This document shows positions 32,118 through 40,263 of a DNA stretch of 64,000 bases, in pieces. Position 1 is the first letter of the stretch. Each line of letters begins with the position of its first letter. The translations under genes were made by a program, and so were the position numbers. The notes beneath the pieces were generated by a model. The model did not search any database. It was not told the origin of the DNA and saw nothing but the letters and a program-made list of their open reading frames with translations. This stretch comes from UBA4733 sp036734945 (GTDB lineage: Bacteria; Chloroflexota; UBA4733), in the NCBI GenBank assembly GCA_036734945.1, contig DAIMXP010000029.1:1-64000 (forward strand). Direction: 5' to 3'.

Positions 32118-33686
32118 TTAGCTCTTCAGCAGCGTCTGCACCACCGGCGTCATAGTGGCGAGGGCGGTGCTGGCCGAGATCTGGTTCGCCGTGAGCTTGT
32201 CGATGGTCGGCGCCACCCCTTTGCTGTAAATATCGCCGAAGTTGACCATAGCGTGGGAGGGCACTACCTGGACGTGGTCCGCCGCGGCGATGGTGGTGTT
32301 CAGGTCGGCATCGGTGAGTTTGGTGTAGCCCTGGACGATCTGCTTCCAGTCGCCGGTGACCGAACGCCGGCTGGGGAGGGCGCCGGTCTTGGTGGGATAT
32401 ACCTTGAGGCCGGCCGGGCTGACCATGTAGGCCATCAGCTGCCAGGCCTGATCGGGATGCTCCTGGCCGCTGAAGATGGACCACTGATCGGGATACAGCG
32501 TGTTGCGCGGCGGCAGGGTAGGCGGAACCGGCATGGCGGCCACGCCCCACTCGAAGGAGGTGATGGTGCCAAAGGACTGGAAGGGGACGAAGCTGGCCGA
32601 GAACATGCCGTACTTGCCGGTGTGAAAGTCGGTCGGCAGGGAGCTGCGGAGGGCCTTGGCCTCGTCCGCGGTCGGCTGGATGTGATACTTGTAGGTACAG
32701 TCGACGTCGAACTGCATGCCGGAGGTCACGGCGTCGGCGTCAATGGGGAACTGCTTCGGGAAGCCGGACGTGTAGCCCTCCGGCTCGAACCAGTCGCCAC
32801 CATAGATCCAGGAGTAGCCGCGCGTGTCGCCCCAGGCGCGCGTCGTGCCGTACTGCGCAGTGGGCTGGCCGGGACTGCGCGTCAGGCTGTGGCAGATGTC
32901 CAGGAACTTATTCCAGTTCCAGGAGGTGTCCTTGAAGTCACTCGTCGGAGCGGCGAGACCCACATTCTGGAAGAGCGTCTTGTTATAGATCAAGACCTGC
33001 GGATACAGGTCGATCGGCATGGCGACGTGTTTCCCCTGCCACTTGCAGAAGTCGATCGCCACCGGGAAGAAGTCGCTCAGATCGTACTTGTCACGGGCGA
33101 TGTACTGATCAAGCGGCATCAGGACGTTCCGGGAGGCGTAATAGCGATAGCCACGGTTCGCGGCAGGGAACCAGAGGGCGGGCGGGGAGCCGCCAGCGAG
33201 GAGCGCGTCGGTTTTCTCGTCGTAGTGTCCCGATGGCGCCTCAATCGCTTCGACCTTGATGCCCGGATGCTGCGCCTCGAAGCCGCTGAAGGCTTCCTTG
33301 ATCACCTTCTCTTCGTTCAGACTGGGCCGCAGCACGGCGATGAGTGTCGTGCCGGCAGCGCTGGCAGGGGCGCTCGTGGCGCTCTTGGCAGATGCCGTGG
33401 TCGCCGTGGTCGCCGTGGTGGCAGGAGCTGTGCGCGTGACGCTCGACGAGGCGACACTGGTCGACGGTTGCGCCGGGCTACTCGTCGCCGCTTTCGTGGC
33501 AGCGACAGCCGAAGCCGCGGTCGTGGCGGCAGTCGAAGCGGCCGCCGTGGCGGCAGTCGAAGCGGCCGCCGTTGTCGCTGTTGGGACGCTCTGACCGCAG
33601 GCAGCCAGCAGGGTACCCCCAGCGAGCGTGGCGACGCCGAGCGCGCCGGTTCGGAGCAGGGCACGACGGGTCGAGGAGTGAGACAT
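32118..33686 (-). CDS. Sugar ABC transporter substrate-binding lipoprotein (family 1), copy 2
   Basis: Tat lipoprotein: STRRALLRTG (R7-R8), lipobox LLAAC with C30. The Ala/Thr/Ser linker contains a perfect 24-base tandem duplication (33523-33570). The fold begins 'TLIAVLRPSLNEEKVIKEAFSGFEAQHPG'. Landmarks are 'ALWFPAANRGYRYYASRNVLMPLDQYIARD', 'VLIYNKTLFQNVGL', 'WNWNKFLDICHSL' and 'PDQAWQLMAYMVSP'. 522 residues. It has diverged from copies 1 and 3, so it probably binds a different sugar. AAAGGGG precedes ATG 33686. No transporter membrane genes nearby. Confidence 0.9.
   Translation of the reverse strand: MSHSSTRRALLRTGALGVATLAGGTLLAACGQSVPTATTAAASTAATAAASTAATTAASAVAATKAATSSPAQPSTSVASSSVTRTAPATTATTATTASAKSATSAPASAAGTTLIAVLRPSLNEEKVIKEAFSGFEAQHPGIKVEAIEAPSGHYDEKTDALLAGGSPPALWFPAANRGYRYYASRNVLMPLDQYIARDKYDLSDFFPVAIDFCKWQGKHVAMPIDLYPQVLIYNKTLFQNVGLAAPTSDFKDTSWNWNKFLDICHSLTRSPGQPTAQYGTTRAWGDTRGYSWIYGGDWFEPEGYTSGFPKQFPIDADAVTSGMQFDVDCTYKYHIQPTADEAKALRSSLPTDFHTGKYGMFSASFVPFQSFGTITSFEWGVAAMPVPPTLPPRNTLYPDQWSIFSGQEHPDQAWQLMAYMVSPAGLKVYPTKTGALPSRRSVTGDWKQIVQGYTKLTDADLNTTIAAADHVQVVPSHAMVNFGDIYSKGVAPTIDKLTANQISASTALATMTPVVQTLLKS
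33523..33570. repeat. 24-base tandem duplication in the binding-protein linker
   Basis: Two exact copies of GTGGCGGCAGTCGAAGCGGC plus CGCC stand in tandem (33523-33546 and 33547-33570). They encode an eight-residue Ala/Thr-rich unit of the flexible linker between lipid anchor and binding domain, so the linker length can change by whole units without a frameshift. Confidence 0.85.
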
Positions 33687-33718
33687 GGACCGGCCCCTTT
33701 CTGAGAAAACGAACAGGA

Positions 33719-33777
33719 GCAAAACTGGTTTGCAACGTCACTGGCGGTAGTATACTCCGATCCAAATCGGTTTGCAA
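33719..33777 (-). promoter_or_regulatory. Promoter with two LacI-type operators, module 2
   Basis: Minus strand: TTGCAA (33777-33772), 17-base spacer, TATACT (33754-33749). Operators are CAAATCGGTTTG (33763-33774) and GCAAAACTGGTTTGC (33719-33733), with centres 42 bp apart as in module 1. The shared -10 lies in the self-complementary AGTATACT. On the plus strand the second operator supplies TTGCAA 15 bases before TATACT, a possible weak divergent promoter for the LacI remnant. Confidence 0.75.
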
Positions 33778-33790
33778 TGGGGGCACAAAC

Positions 33791-33904
33791 ATGACTATTG
33801 AACGCGAGGGCCGAACGCGGAGCCGCGTCACACTCCGCAATGCAGCGCACGTCTTCGCCTGCTTGTTAACCCGTAGGCAACGGCTTGGCCACGGTCGCCT
33901 TTAA
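33791..33904 (+). pseudogene. LacI-family regulator, truncated 5' remnant
   Basis: ATG 33791 reads MTIEREGRTRSRVTLRNAAH and then loses similarity. The first 20 codons align with the start of the intact regulator at 39020 (MTIGSAGRTRGRVTLRDVAQ). The helix-turn-helix is cut after its first helix and the frame soon stops. Its position, divergent from copy 2 across the operators, matches the LacI/binding-protein pair at 36 kb. Confidence 0.75.
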
Positions 33905-34324
33905 CGCCTGGTCCAGCGTCTGGATCACCTGGTCGACACCGGATTTGCCCTGCCACAGCGTGGAGATGGCTTTGTCTGTGGCGGTCAACACCATCCCTTG
34001 GAGCTGGTTGGCCAGCGTCGGGACCGAATCGTAGCTGTTCGACTCGAGCTGATCAACGTAGACCTTCAAGGCATCAGCGTAGGACAGTTTCTGCAGTTCC
34101 GGGTTCTTGTTCACCGTCGGCTTACTGGCAGGGTTGAGGCCAATCTGCACAAGCTGCAGCATGATCTCATCGCGCATCCAGATCAGGCTGTAGTTCCAGG
34201 CCGCTTCCAGGTTTTTGCCGGCGGTGAACAGGCTCAAGTTGTCGTTGGCCGCATAGCCACTCACGCGGCCGGCCGGACCGACGGGAACCGGCAACGTCTT
34301 CCAGTTGAGGCTCTTATGGGCCAA
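33866..34324 (-). pseudogene. C-terminal fragment of another sugar-binding protein
   Basis: About 150 codons: 'NWKTLPVPVGPAGRVSGYAANDNLSLFTAGKNLEAAWNYSLIWM' followed by a C-terminal helical region ending 'LDQALKATVAKPLPTG'. This is the C-terminal third of a family 1 binding protein, but of a subtype different from the three intact neighbours. A TTG at 34324 is the only start, and the sequence before it is unrelated, so there is no signal peptide. It directly abuts the LacI remnant, suggesting one deletion joined the two broken genes. Confidence 0.75.
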
Positions 34325-34524
34325 CGCGAGCCGAGCCGGCCCGTCACGACCGACGCTCCGCCGTGGATCGCTAACGCTGTCACCGGTGCTGTTCGTCTCC
34401 TACGTTGCTGCGCGCTGCCCCGACCAAGCCCCGGCCAGGCGTCGCCCTGCCCAGCGCCTGATGGACTTGCTGTAGTGCGCGCTTGGCGACGTCAACCGGA
34501 GCCCCGCGCGAACCGCGTGGACAC

Positions 34525-36039
34525 CTACTGGTTTTTCTTCTGGTTGGCGATTTGCTCTGTGATCGACTTGTTCATCAAGGGCACGGCAGCGGTGAGCGTG
34601 TCGTGCACGTTGAGATCGTTATTCCACATGTCGCCGAACTTGCCCTGGGTCTGCAGGACGTTGATGGCTTCCTGGCCATAGGGGTCGGTGAAGGTGGGCT
34701 TGGCATATTGGAAGACATCGTAGAACGCCTGCTTGTTGGCCGGCGGGCCGGGCTGCTTGAGGATGAGCTGGGCAGCCGCCTTGTTTACCGGCATCCCGTC
34801 GACGCCGCCGGTGACGTACTGCTCTTCCGCCGGCTGCGAGACGAGGAACTTCATGAACTGCCATGCCAGGTCCGGCACCCGGCTCCCCTTCCACATGACC
34901 AATCCGTCCGTCGGCAGGTTCGTGGCGTTGGACTTCGGCCCGTGCGGAATGAAGGTGATGTCAAAGTCGAGCGACTGATTCTTCTTGTAGCCATTCCAGA
35001 AGTAGATGCCGTTGTAGACCATGCCAACCTTGCCGGTCATGCCGAAGGCATTCGAGCCCAGCTTACGGCTGGATAGGTCCTTGGGTGTCGGCGCCACCTT
35101 GTGCTTGTACACCAGGTCCAACCAGTACTGGATGCCGGCGATGGCTTCCGGCGAGTCCATCAGGCTCTTCGTGCCGTCGTCGCTGAAGATATGTCCGCCC
35201 TCGCCAAAGATCCAGGGCACCCAGGGGTTCTGGTGATTGCGCGTCTCGAAGCCGTATTGGCCGAAAACCGCCGGATCGCTGGAGGGCTTGGTGAGCGCCG
35301 TGGCGGCGGAGAGGAAGTCGTCCCATGTCCAGCTTGGAACGGGATACTTCTGCCCGGCCTGGTCGAAGAGCGTCTTGTTGTACCACAGGACGTAGGGGCC
35401 ACAGAGCATGGGCAGGCCAATCTGTTTCCCCTGGTACCGATACCCGGCCATTGGGCTCTCAAAGTAGTCCGACGGCTTGTATTGCGCGTCCGTGGCGAGG
35501 TAGCTATCGAGCGCGCTTGTCACCCCAGCGGTAAAGAGCTGGGTGTCGTAGGTCTCGTCCGACCAGACGACATCGGCGGCGTTGCCGCCCGCCGCCTGCA
35601 CGATAAACTTGTTGTTGTCCCAGTTCCAGGTACCCTCGGCCGATACCTGCGTGCCGGAGTGCTGCTGCTGGAACTGGCTGGCGAGCCCCTGGTAGACCTT
35701 GTCGAAGGCCACGCCCGGGGTGTAGGAGAAGCGGACCTTGCCGGGCGCCACAGCAGGCGCCGCGGCGGAGGCCGTCACCGTTTGGGTCACGGTCGCCGTG
35801 ACCGTCTTCACCTGAGCGCTGGTCACCACGACCGTCTGGGCCACCGTCGAGACCACCGTCGAGACCACCGTCGCGGTGCTGGCCTGGGCCACCGTGGCCG
35901 CGGGCAGGGCGGTCGCCGCGCCCCCGCAGGCGGAGAGCACGGCCACGCTCCCCGCCGCTCCCAGCGCGGCCTGGATGAAGCGACGGCGGCTGACGGCGGA
36001 ACTGCTTGCCGGATCGGGAATGCTACGCACCTGGGTCAT
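34525..36039 (-). CDS. Sugar ABC transporter substrate-binding lipoprotein (family 1), copy 3
   Basis: Tat lipoprotein: SRRRFIQAA (R18-R20), lipobox VLSAC with C38, then a Thr/Val-rich linker with repeated VVSTV and TVT units. The fold begins 'KVRFSYTPGVAFDKVYQGLASQFQQQHSG'. 'TWNWDNNKFIVQAAGGNAADVVW', 'WYNKTLFDQAGQKYP' and 'KPSSDPAVFGQYGFETRNHQ' match copy 1 closely, so the two probably bind related ligands. 504 residues, ATG 36039. The frame stays open to 37260 antisense to the LacI gene, but that extension is only a shadow. Its divergent partner regulator is intact. Confidence 0.92.
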   Translation of the reverse strand: MTQVRSIPDPASSSAVSRRRFIQAALGAAGSVAVLSACGGAATALPAATVAQASTATVVSTVVSTVAQTVVVTSAQVKTVTATVTQTVTASAAAPAVAPGKVRFSYTPGVAFDKVYQGLASQFQQQHSGTQVSAEGTWNWDNNKFIVQAAGGNAADVVWSDETYDTQLFTAGVTSALDSYLATDAQYKPSDYFESPMAGYRYQGKQIGLPMLCGPYVLWYNKTLFDQAGQKYPVPSWTWDDFLSAATALTKPSSDPAVFGQYGFETRNHQNPWVPWIFGEGGHIFSDDGTKSLMDSPEAIAGIQYWLDLVYKHKVAPTPKDLSSRKLGSNAFGMTGKVGMVYNGIYFWNGYKKNQSLDFDITFIPHGPKSNATNLPTDGLVMWKGSRVPDLAWQFMKFLVSQPAEEQYVTGGVDGMPVNKAAAQLILKQPGPPANKQAFYDVFQYAKPTFTDPYGQEAINVLQTQGKFGDMWNNDLNVHDTLTAAVPLMNKSITEQIANQKKNQ

Positions 36040-36181
36040 TCGGGGCACCTTCTCTCTCGTACTGTACACGCGACCAGAAGAGTCGCCTTGAGAGGACGAG
36101 AGGGCGCGCCGGCTCGACAGCGAGCTTGGGGGCTGCGGGCGTTGCAGCCGGCCCATCCCTTCGTCCGCCCTGGACAGGTGC

Positions 36182-36210
36182 AGTATACTTGCTTGAAACC
36201 GGTTTAGCAA
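36182..36210 (-). promoter_or_regulatory. Promoter with LacI-type operator, module 3 (intact divergent pair)
   Basis: Minus strand: TTGCTA (36210-36205), 17-base spacer, TATACT (36187-36182) in the self-complementary AGTATACT. The operator core AAACCGGTTT (36196-36205) again sits next to the -35. No second operator is visible 42 bp downstream. It stands between copy 3 (minus) and the LacI gene at 36265 (plus), so one bound dimer could control both. Confidence 0.72.
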
Positions 36211-36264
36211 GGGGTAGGAGCACGTAGCTATCGCCCGTGAGCGGCCTGGTGAGGGAAGGGACGC

Positions 36265-37416
36265 TTGATAGCAAGGCGGGTGTCGTTGCAGGACGTGGCC
36301 AGCGCGGCGGGTGTGAGCAAGGGTCTCGCTTCTCGGGCCCTCGCCGACTACCCGGAAGTGGCGGCAGACACGCGCGAACGGGTGGGCAGTCTGGCGCGCG
36401 CGATGGGTTATCGCGCCAGTGCCCGCGCTCGCGCCCTCGCGGCCGGCAAGAATGCACCGGCACGTTGCCTCGTGGCCAGCCTCGGTCTTGCTCCCGATGC
36501 GCTCGGTCGCTCCTTCTATGGACCGATCCTGACCGGCATTACCGCCCAGGCGTCGACTGAGGGGCTGGATATCCAGCTGGCTGCCCTGCCGGGAGAGCCC
36601 GAGCACGCGGCCGGCATGCTCGCCCAACTGGTGGCGGAGGATCGCGCCGACGGTGTGATCCTGCTCACCTTCTTCCCCCTCACGGCAGGGGCGGTGCAGC
36701 CACTCGAAGCAGCTGGGATCCCGTTCGTCCTGGTCAACCGCTATATCGAGGGGCACCCGGTCAACTGCGTCACGCCCGATTGGGCCGGCGCGACCAGTCG
36801 CGCGGTGACACACCTGGTGGGTCTTGGCCACCGCCATCTCGCCCTCTTCCTCCCTGACGTGCCGGTCTCGACCGTGCGCGACCACGCGGCCGGCTGGTGG
36901 GAGGGCGTAGCGCGCTGCGGCATCGCGGTGACCGACGCACCTGTCCTGCGCTTCGCCGGCCAGGAGAGCGGCGCTTTCGACCTCGCGCGGCTCGTGTTCG
37001 CCGGGACGGTCCTCGACGCCGATCACACGCCCACCGCCATCGTCTGCATGAATGATGTGTACGCCCACGGCGTGCTGACAGCGGCCGCGGACGCGGGGCT
37101 CGCCGTGCCGGCGCAGATCTCCGTGATTGGCTTCGACGACATCTTCGCCCAGTACGTCACGCCGCCACTCTGCAGTTTCAACCCGCACCTCTACGACGTC
37201 GGCGCCAAAGCGGCCGCGGTCCTCGCGGCCGCCTTGCGCGGCGAACTGGCGGAGCCGCACCGCGTCCTGATGCCGCTGGACTTCGTCTGCCGGAGCAGTT
37301 GCGGCCCCGCCCCGGAGTGTGCCTCGCCAGCGGCGAAGACCACGTTCGTCCGGGCGTCGGTGCGCACGTGCGCCATGGCGCGCAGCAGTACAGAGAGAAG
37401 GGTGAAGGGATCGTGA
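36265..37416 (+). CDS. LacI-family transcriptional regulator, copy 1
   Basis: N-terminal helix-turn-helix VSLQDVASAAGVSKGLASRA, then 'MGYRASARARALAAGKN' as hinge, then a periplasmic-binding-like effector domain: 'FYGPILTGITAQASTEGLDIQLA', 'DGVILLTFFPLT', 'FVLVNRYIEGHPVNCVTPDWAGA' and 'ISVIGFDDIFAQYVTPPLCSF'. Start at TTG 36265 with GAGGGAAGGG upstream. The C-terminal ~30 residues are Ala/Thr-rich. The stop overlaps the GTG of the FAD oxidoreductase gene (GTGA). It should bind the CAAACCGGTTTG-type operators nearby and sense a sugar. Confidence 0.92.
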   Translation: MIARRVSLQDVASAAGVSKGLASRALADYPEVAADTRERVGSLARAMGYRASARARALAAGKNAPARCLVASLGLAPDALGRSFYGPILTGITAQASTEGLDIQLAALPGEPEHAAGMLAQLVAEDRADGVILLTFFPLTAGAVQPLEAAGIPFVLVNRYIEGHPVNCVTPDWAGATSRAVTHLVGLGHRHLALFLPDVPVSTVRDHAAGWWEGVARCGIAVTDAPVLRFAGQESGAFDLARLVFAGTVLDADHTPTAIVCMNDVYAHGVLTAAADAGLAVPAQISVIGFDDIFAQYVTPPLCSFNPHLYDVGAKAAAVLAAALRGELAEPHRVLMPLDFVCRSSCGPAPECASPAAKTTFVRASVRTCAMARSSTERRVKGS

Positions 37417-38948
37417 CGGATGTCGACGTAGTGATCGTCGGTGCCGGGCACAATGGCCTGGTGGCTGCCGCCTACCTGGCGCGGGCCGGGTTAACCGTGC
37501 ATCTATTCGAGCGTCGCCCGATCGCCGGCGGGGCGTCGATTACCGAAGAGCTCTGGCCCGGCTTCCACTTCTCGACCTGCGCCCACATGATCCACGGGCT
37601 CCACCCCAAGCTCATCCGCGACCTCGGCCTGCGCGAGCGCGGCCTGCGCGTGCTGCCCCGTGCCGATGACCTGATCATGTGGGCGGACGGCACCTACTCC
37701 GGCCCGGACACGCTCGATTCGCCGCGCAATCGTGCCTTCGCCGGGCGCCTGACCGCCGAGGAGCGGGAGGGTCTACGTCGCTACCAGGAGTTCCGTTGGA
37801 CCCTGGAACGGCTCTTCGCCCCCTACCGCCTGCAGCCACCACCATCGCTGGCCGAGGTGCGGGCGCGAGCGCAGGGCACCCCGGCAGCGGCCGTGCTGGA
37901 GCGTGCCCTCACCGCCCACCTCTCCGAGATCCAGGAGGAGCTGCTGCCGAGCGAACGCCTCCTGGAACGCGCCGCAGGCGAGAAATCGTCGGTCGGACGT
38001 GATCCCCTTGCCCTCAGTCTGGCCTACTCCTCCATCGACGCGCCCGAAGAAGAGACCGGCGAGCGCCCGCCCCACGGCTACGTGGAGGGGGGTATGGGCA
38101 CGGTGGTGCGGCTACTGGCGGAAGCGGCGGAGGAGGCCGGCGCCAGCATCCACGTCGACCAGGCCGTGGAGCAGTTGCTGGTAGAGGGCGGCCACGTGAT
38201 CGGCATCCGGCTCGCCGATGGGCGCGAGCTGCGCAGCCGCGTCGTGATCTCTAACCTTGATCCCAAGCGGACCTTCCTGAAGCTCCTGGCCCCGGAGCAC
38301 CTGGATCCTGGCTTCCGCGACCGGGTGGCCAGGCTGATTACAGAGGTGAGTTGCTACAAGTTCCTGGCCGCTATCTCGGAGCTGCCTCGATGGACGGCCT
38401 GGGATGGCGATCCCGACCGGCCCAGCCACGGCGCGGTGGGCCTGCATCGCTCGAGCGCCGAGGTGAACGCTATGTTCGATGACCTGGAGGCCGGCCAGCC
38501 ACCGCGCGCACCGGTGATCAGTTTCTCCGTGCCGTCCGCTGTCGACACCACCCTGGCGCCGCCGGGCGCCCACACCGCCTCGGCCTGGATCTTCTCGGCC
38601 CCGGCCAGGCTACGGGAAGGCAGTTGGGACGATGTGCGTGAGGAGGTGGCAGAGCGCTTGATCGACCAGATCACCGCCTATGCGCCGAATTTCCGCCGGT
38701 CGATCCTGCACTGCAAGTTGCGCACGCCGCTCGACCTGGAGCGCGAGAACGGACTGACCGACGGTTGCATCTGGCACATCCAACATGCGGGGGAGCAGCT
38801 CTTCTGGAACCGCCCCCTGCCGGAGCTAGCCCACTACCGGGCGCCGCTGCCGGGCTTGTATCTCTGCGGCGCCGGACAGCATCCCTGTGGTGAAGTGACC
38901 GGCGCGCCCGGGCACAACGCGGCGCACGAGGTCCTGCGCGACTGGTGA
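37413..38948 (+). CDS. CrtI/PYROXD2-like FAD-dependent oxidoreductase
   Basis: Phytoene-desaturase-type flavoprotein. The FAD-binding Rossmann motif is VDVVIVGAGHNGLVAAAYLA, followed by 'VHLFERRPIAGGASITEE'. Mid-protein 'YVEGGMGTVVRLLAEAAEEAGASIHVDQAVEQLL' and 'VVISNLDPKRTFLKLL' are typical. The end 'LPGLYLCGAGQHPCGEVTGAPGHNAA' is the C-terminal FAD motif. 511 residues from GTG 37413. No carotenoid genes are present. It is translationally coupled to LacI copy 1, an unusual partner, so it may oxidise a compound linked to the imported sugar. Confidence 0.87.
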   Translation: MTDVDVVIVGAGHNGLVAAAYLARAGLTVHLFERRPIAGGASITEELWPGFHFSTCAHMIHGLHPKLIRDLGLRERGLRVLPRADDLIMWADGTYSGPDTLDSPRNRAFAGRLTAEEREGLRRYQEFRWTLERLFAPYRLQPPPSLAEVRARAQGTPAAAVLERALTAHLSEIQEELLPSERLLERAAGEKSSVGRDPLALSLAYSSIDAPEEETGERPPHGYVEGGMGTVVRLLAEAAEEAGASIHVDQAVEQLLVEGGHVIGIRLADGRELRSRVVISNLDPKRTFLKLLAPEHLDPGFRDRVARLITEVSCYKFLAAISELPRWTAWDGDPDRPSHGAVGLHRSSAEVNAMFDDLEAGQPPRAPVISFSVPSAVDTTLAPPGAHTASAWIFSAPARLREGSWDDVREEVAERLIDQITAYAPNFRRSILHCKLRTPLDLERENGLTDGCIWHIQHAGEQLFWNRPLPELAHYRAPLPGLYLCGAGQHPCGEVTGAPGHNAAHEVLRDW

Positions 38949-38975
38949 ACGATCGTGCCCCGGCATCGCTGACCG

Positions 38976-39005
38976 TATAATACAGTCGTCAAAACCGGTT
39001 TGCAA
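38976..39005. promoter_or_regulatory. Promoter with LacI-type operator, module 4 (binding-protein side lost)
   Basis: Plus strand: a perfect TATAAT (38976-38981) precedes the operator AAACCGGTTT (38992-39001), which would lie at the transcription start of the LacI gene at 39020. Minus strand: TTGCAA (39005-39000), 17 bases, TATTAT (38982-38977), the same layout as modules 1-3. On that side there is now only the 3' end of the oxidoreductase gene, so the minus promoter would give an antisense transcript. Confidence 0.68.
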
Positions 39006-39019
39006 GGGGGGGCGTCGAA

Positions 39020-40120
39020 GTGACAATTGGAAGTGCTGGCCGAACGCGGGGCCGCGTCACACTCCGCGATGTGGCGCAGGCGGCCGGCGTGAGCAAGACG
39101 GTGGCATCACGCGCTCTCGCCGGTTACAACGACGTGGCTGAGGCAACTCGCGACCGCGTCACCATGACCGCCCGCGACCTTGGCTATCGCGCCAGTACAC
39201 GCGCCCGCGCCCTGGCTGCCGGCAAAGATGCCCCGGCGCGCTGCGGCGTCGCCGTTCTGGGTATGACCTCACGCGAGTTCGGCCAGTCCTTCTATGGGCC
39301 AGTGCTCACGGGCATCGCGGCGCAGGCAGCGGTGGAGGGTATGGACGTCCACCTCGTCAGTGTGCCCGGACGACCGGAGGACTGCCGGGAGATGCTCGCC
39401 CATCTGGTCGCGGAGGATCGGGCGGATGGCTTCATCCTGCTCACCTTCTTTCCCTTGACGCCGGAGGATATACGCCCCCTTGCTGACGCAGCCATGCCGT
39501 TCGTGCTGGCAAACCGACACCTCGGCAACCACCCGGCCTACTGCGTCACGCCGGACTGGGCAGGAGCCACGCAGCGTGCCGTTGAACGCCTGACCGCCCT
39601 GGGGCACCGCCGGCTCGGACTGCTCCTGCCGGACAGCAGCGTCTCCACCGTGCGCGACCATGAGCAGGGCTGGTGCGCGGCCGTGGCACAGTACCCCGTC
39701 GAGCGAGCACCGGTCATGCACTACCGCGAGCCTGACGGGGCGGGCGGGTACCACCTCGCCTTGACCACGCTACGAGAGGGTCTCTCTGCTGAAGGCGCCG
39801 CCCTCACCGCCCTGGTCTGCTTTAACGACTATTGTGCCCACGGCGTCTTGCAAGCGGCTCGGGAACTTGGTGTCAGGGTGCCGGATCGCCTGTCCCTCGT
39901 CAGTTTTGACGACGTTATCGCCGCCTACACCACGCCACCGCTCTGCAGCTTCGATCCCAACCTGCACGAGGTCGGTGCGGCGGCGGTGACACTATTGCGC
40001 AGAGCTCTCAATGGAGAAACACCCGGCCCTGGGCGCCTCACCCTTCCTTTACCGTTACGCTGGCGCGAGAGTTGCGCGCCGGCGCCGTCAACGCTTCGGT
40101 ACCAGACCGCCGGCGATTGA
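39020..40120 (+). CDS. LacI-family transcriptional regulator, copy 2
   Basis: Helix-turn-helix VTLRDVAQAAGVSKTVASRA, hinge 'LGYRASTRARALAAGKDAPARC', effector domain with 'SFYGPVLTGIAAQAAVEGMDVHLV', 'DGFILLTFFPLTPEDIRPLA', 'YCVTPDWAGATQRAVERL' and 'LSLVSFDDVIAAYTTPPLCSFDPNLHEVGA'. It is clearly a paralogue of copy 1, with a near-identical recognition helix (ASRALA), so both may read the same operator. GTG 39020 follows GGGGGGG by seven bases. 366 residues. Its own operator overlaps its start region, which suggests autoregulation. Confidence 0.92.
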   Translation: MTIGSAGRTRGRVTLRDVAQAAGVSKTVASRALAGYNDVAEATRDRVTMTARDLGYRASTRARALAAGKDAPARCGVAVLGMTSREFGQSFYGPVLTGIAAQAAVEGMDVHLVSVPGRPEDCREMLAHLVAEDRADGFILLTFFPLTPEDIRPLADAAMPFVLANRHLGNHPAYCVTPDWAGATQRAVERLTALGHRRLGLLLPDSSVSTVRDHEQGWCAAVAQYPVERAPVMHYREPDGAGGYHLALTTLREGLSAEGAALTALVCFNDYCAHGVLQAARELGVRVPDRLSLVSFDDVIAAYTTPPLCSFDPNLHEVGAAAVTLLRRALNGETPGPGRLTLPLPLRWRESCAPAPSTLRYQTAGD

Positions 40121-40263
40121 GCAGCGACTTTCGCGCTCGCCCACGGTTACGCCGCCCGTTGCCCTGGCCCGGCGCCCATGCTAGGCTCAGCAGAGCGTTC
40201 GCGGCGATTGGGCCGGACAGCGCCAGCCACCGGACCGTCGGCATAGGAAGAAAGCAAGACACG

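Noticed and set aside
36040..37260. Long open frame that would extend the copy 3 binding protein to 911 residues
   Set aside because: The extra sequence is antisense to the LacI gene. The Tat signal peptide and lipobox begin at 36039, and the promoter/operator lies inside the extension.
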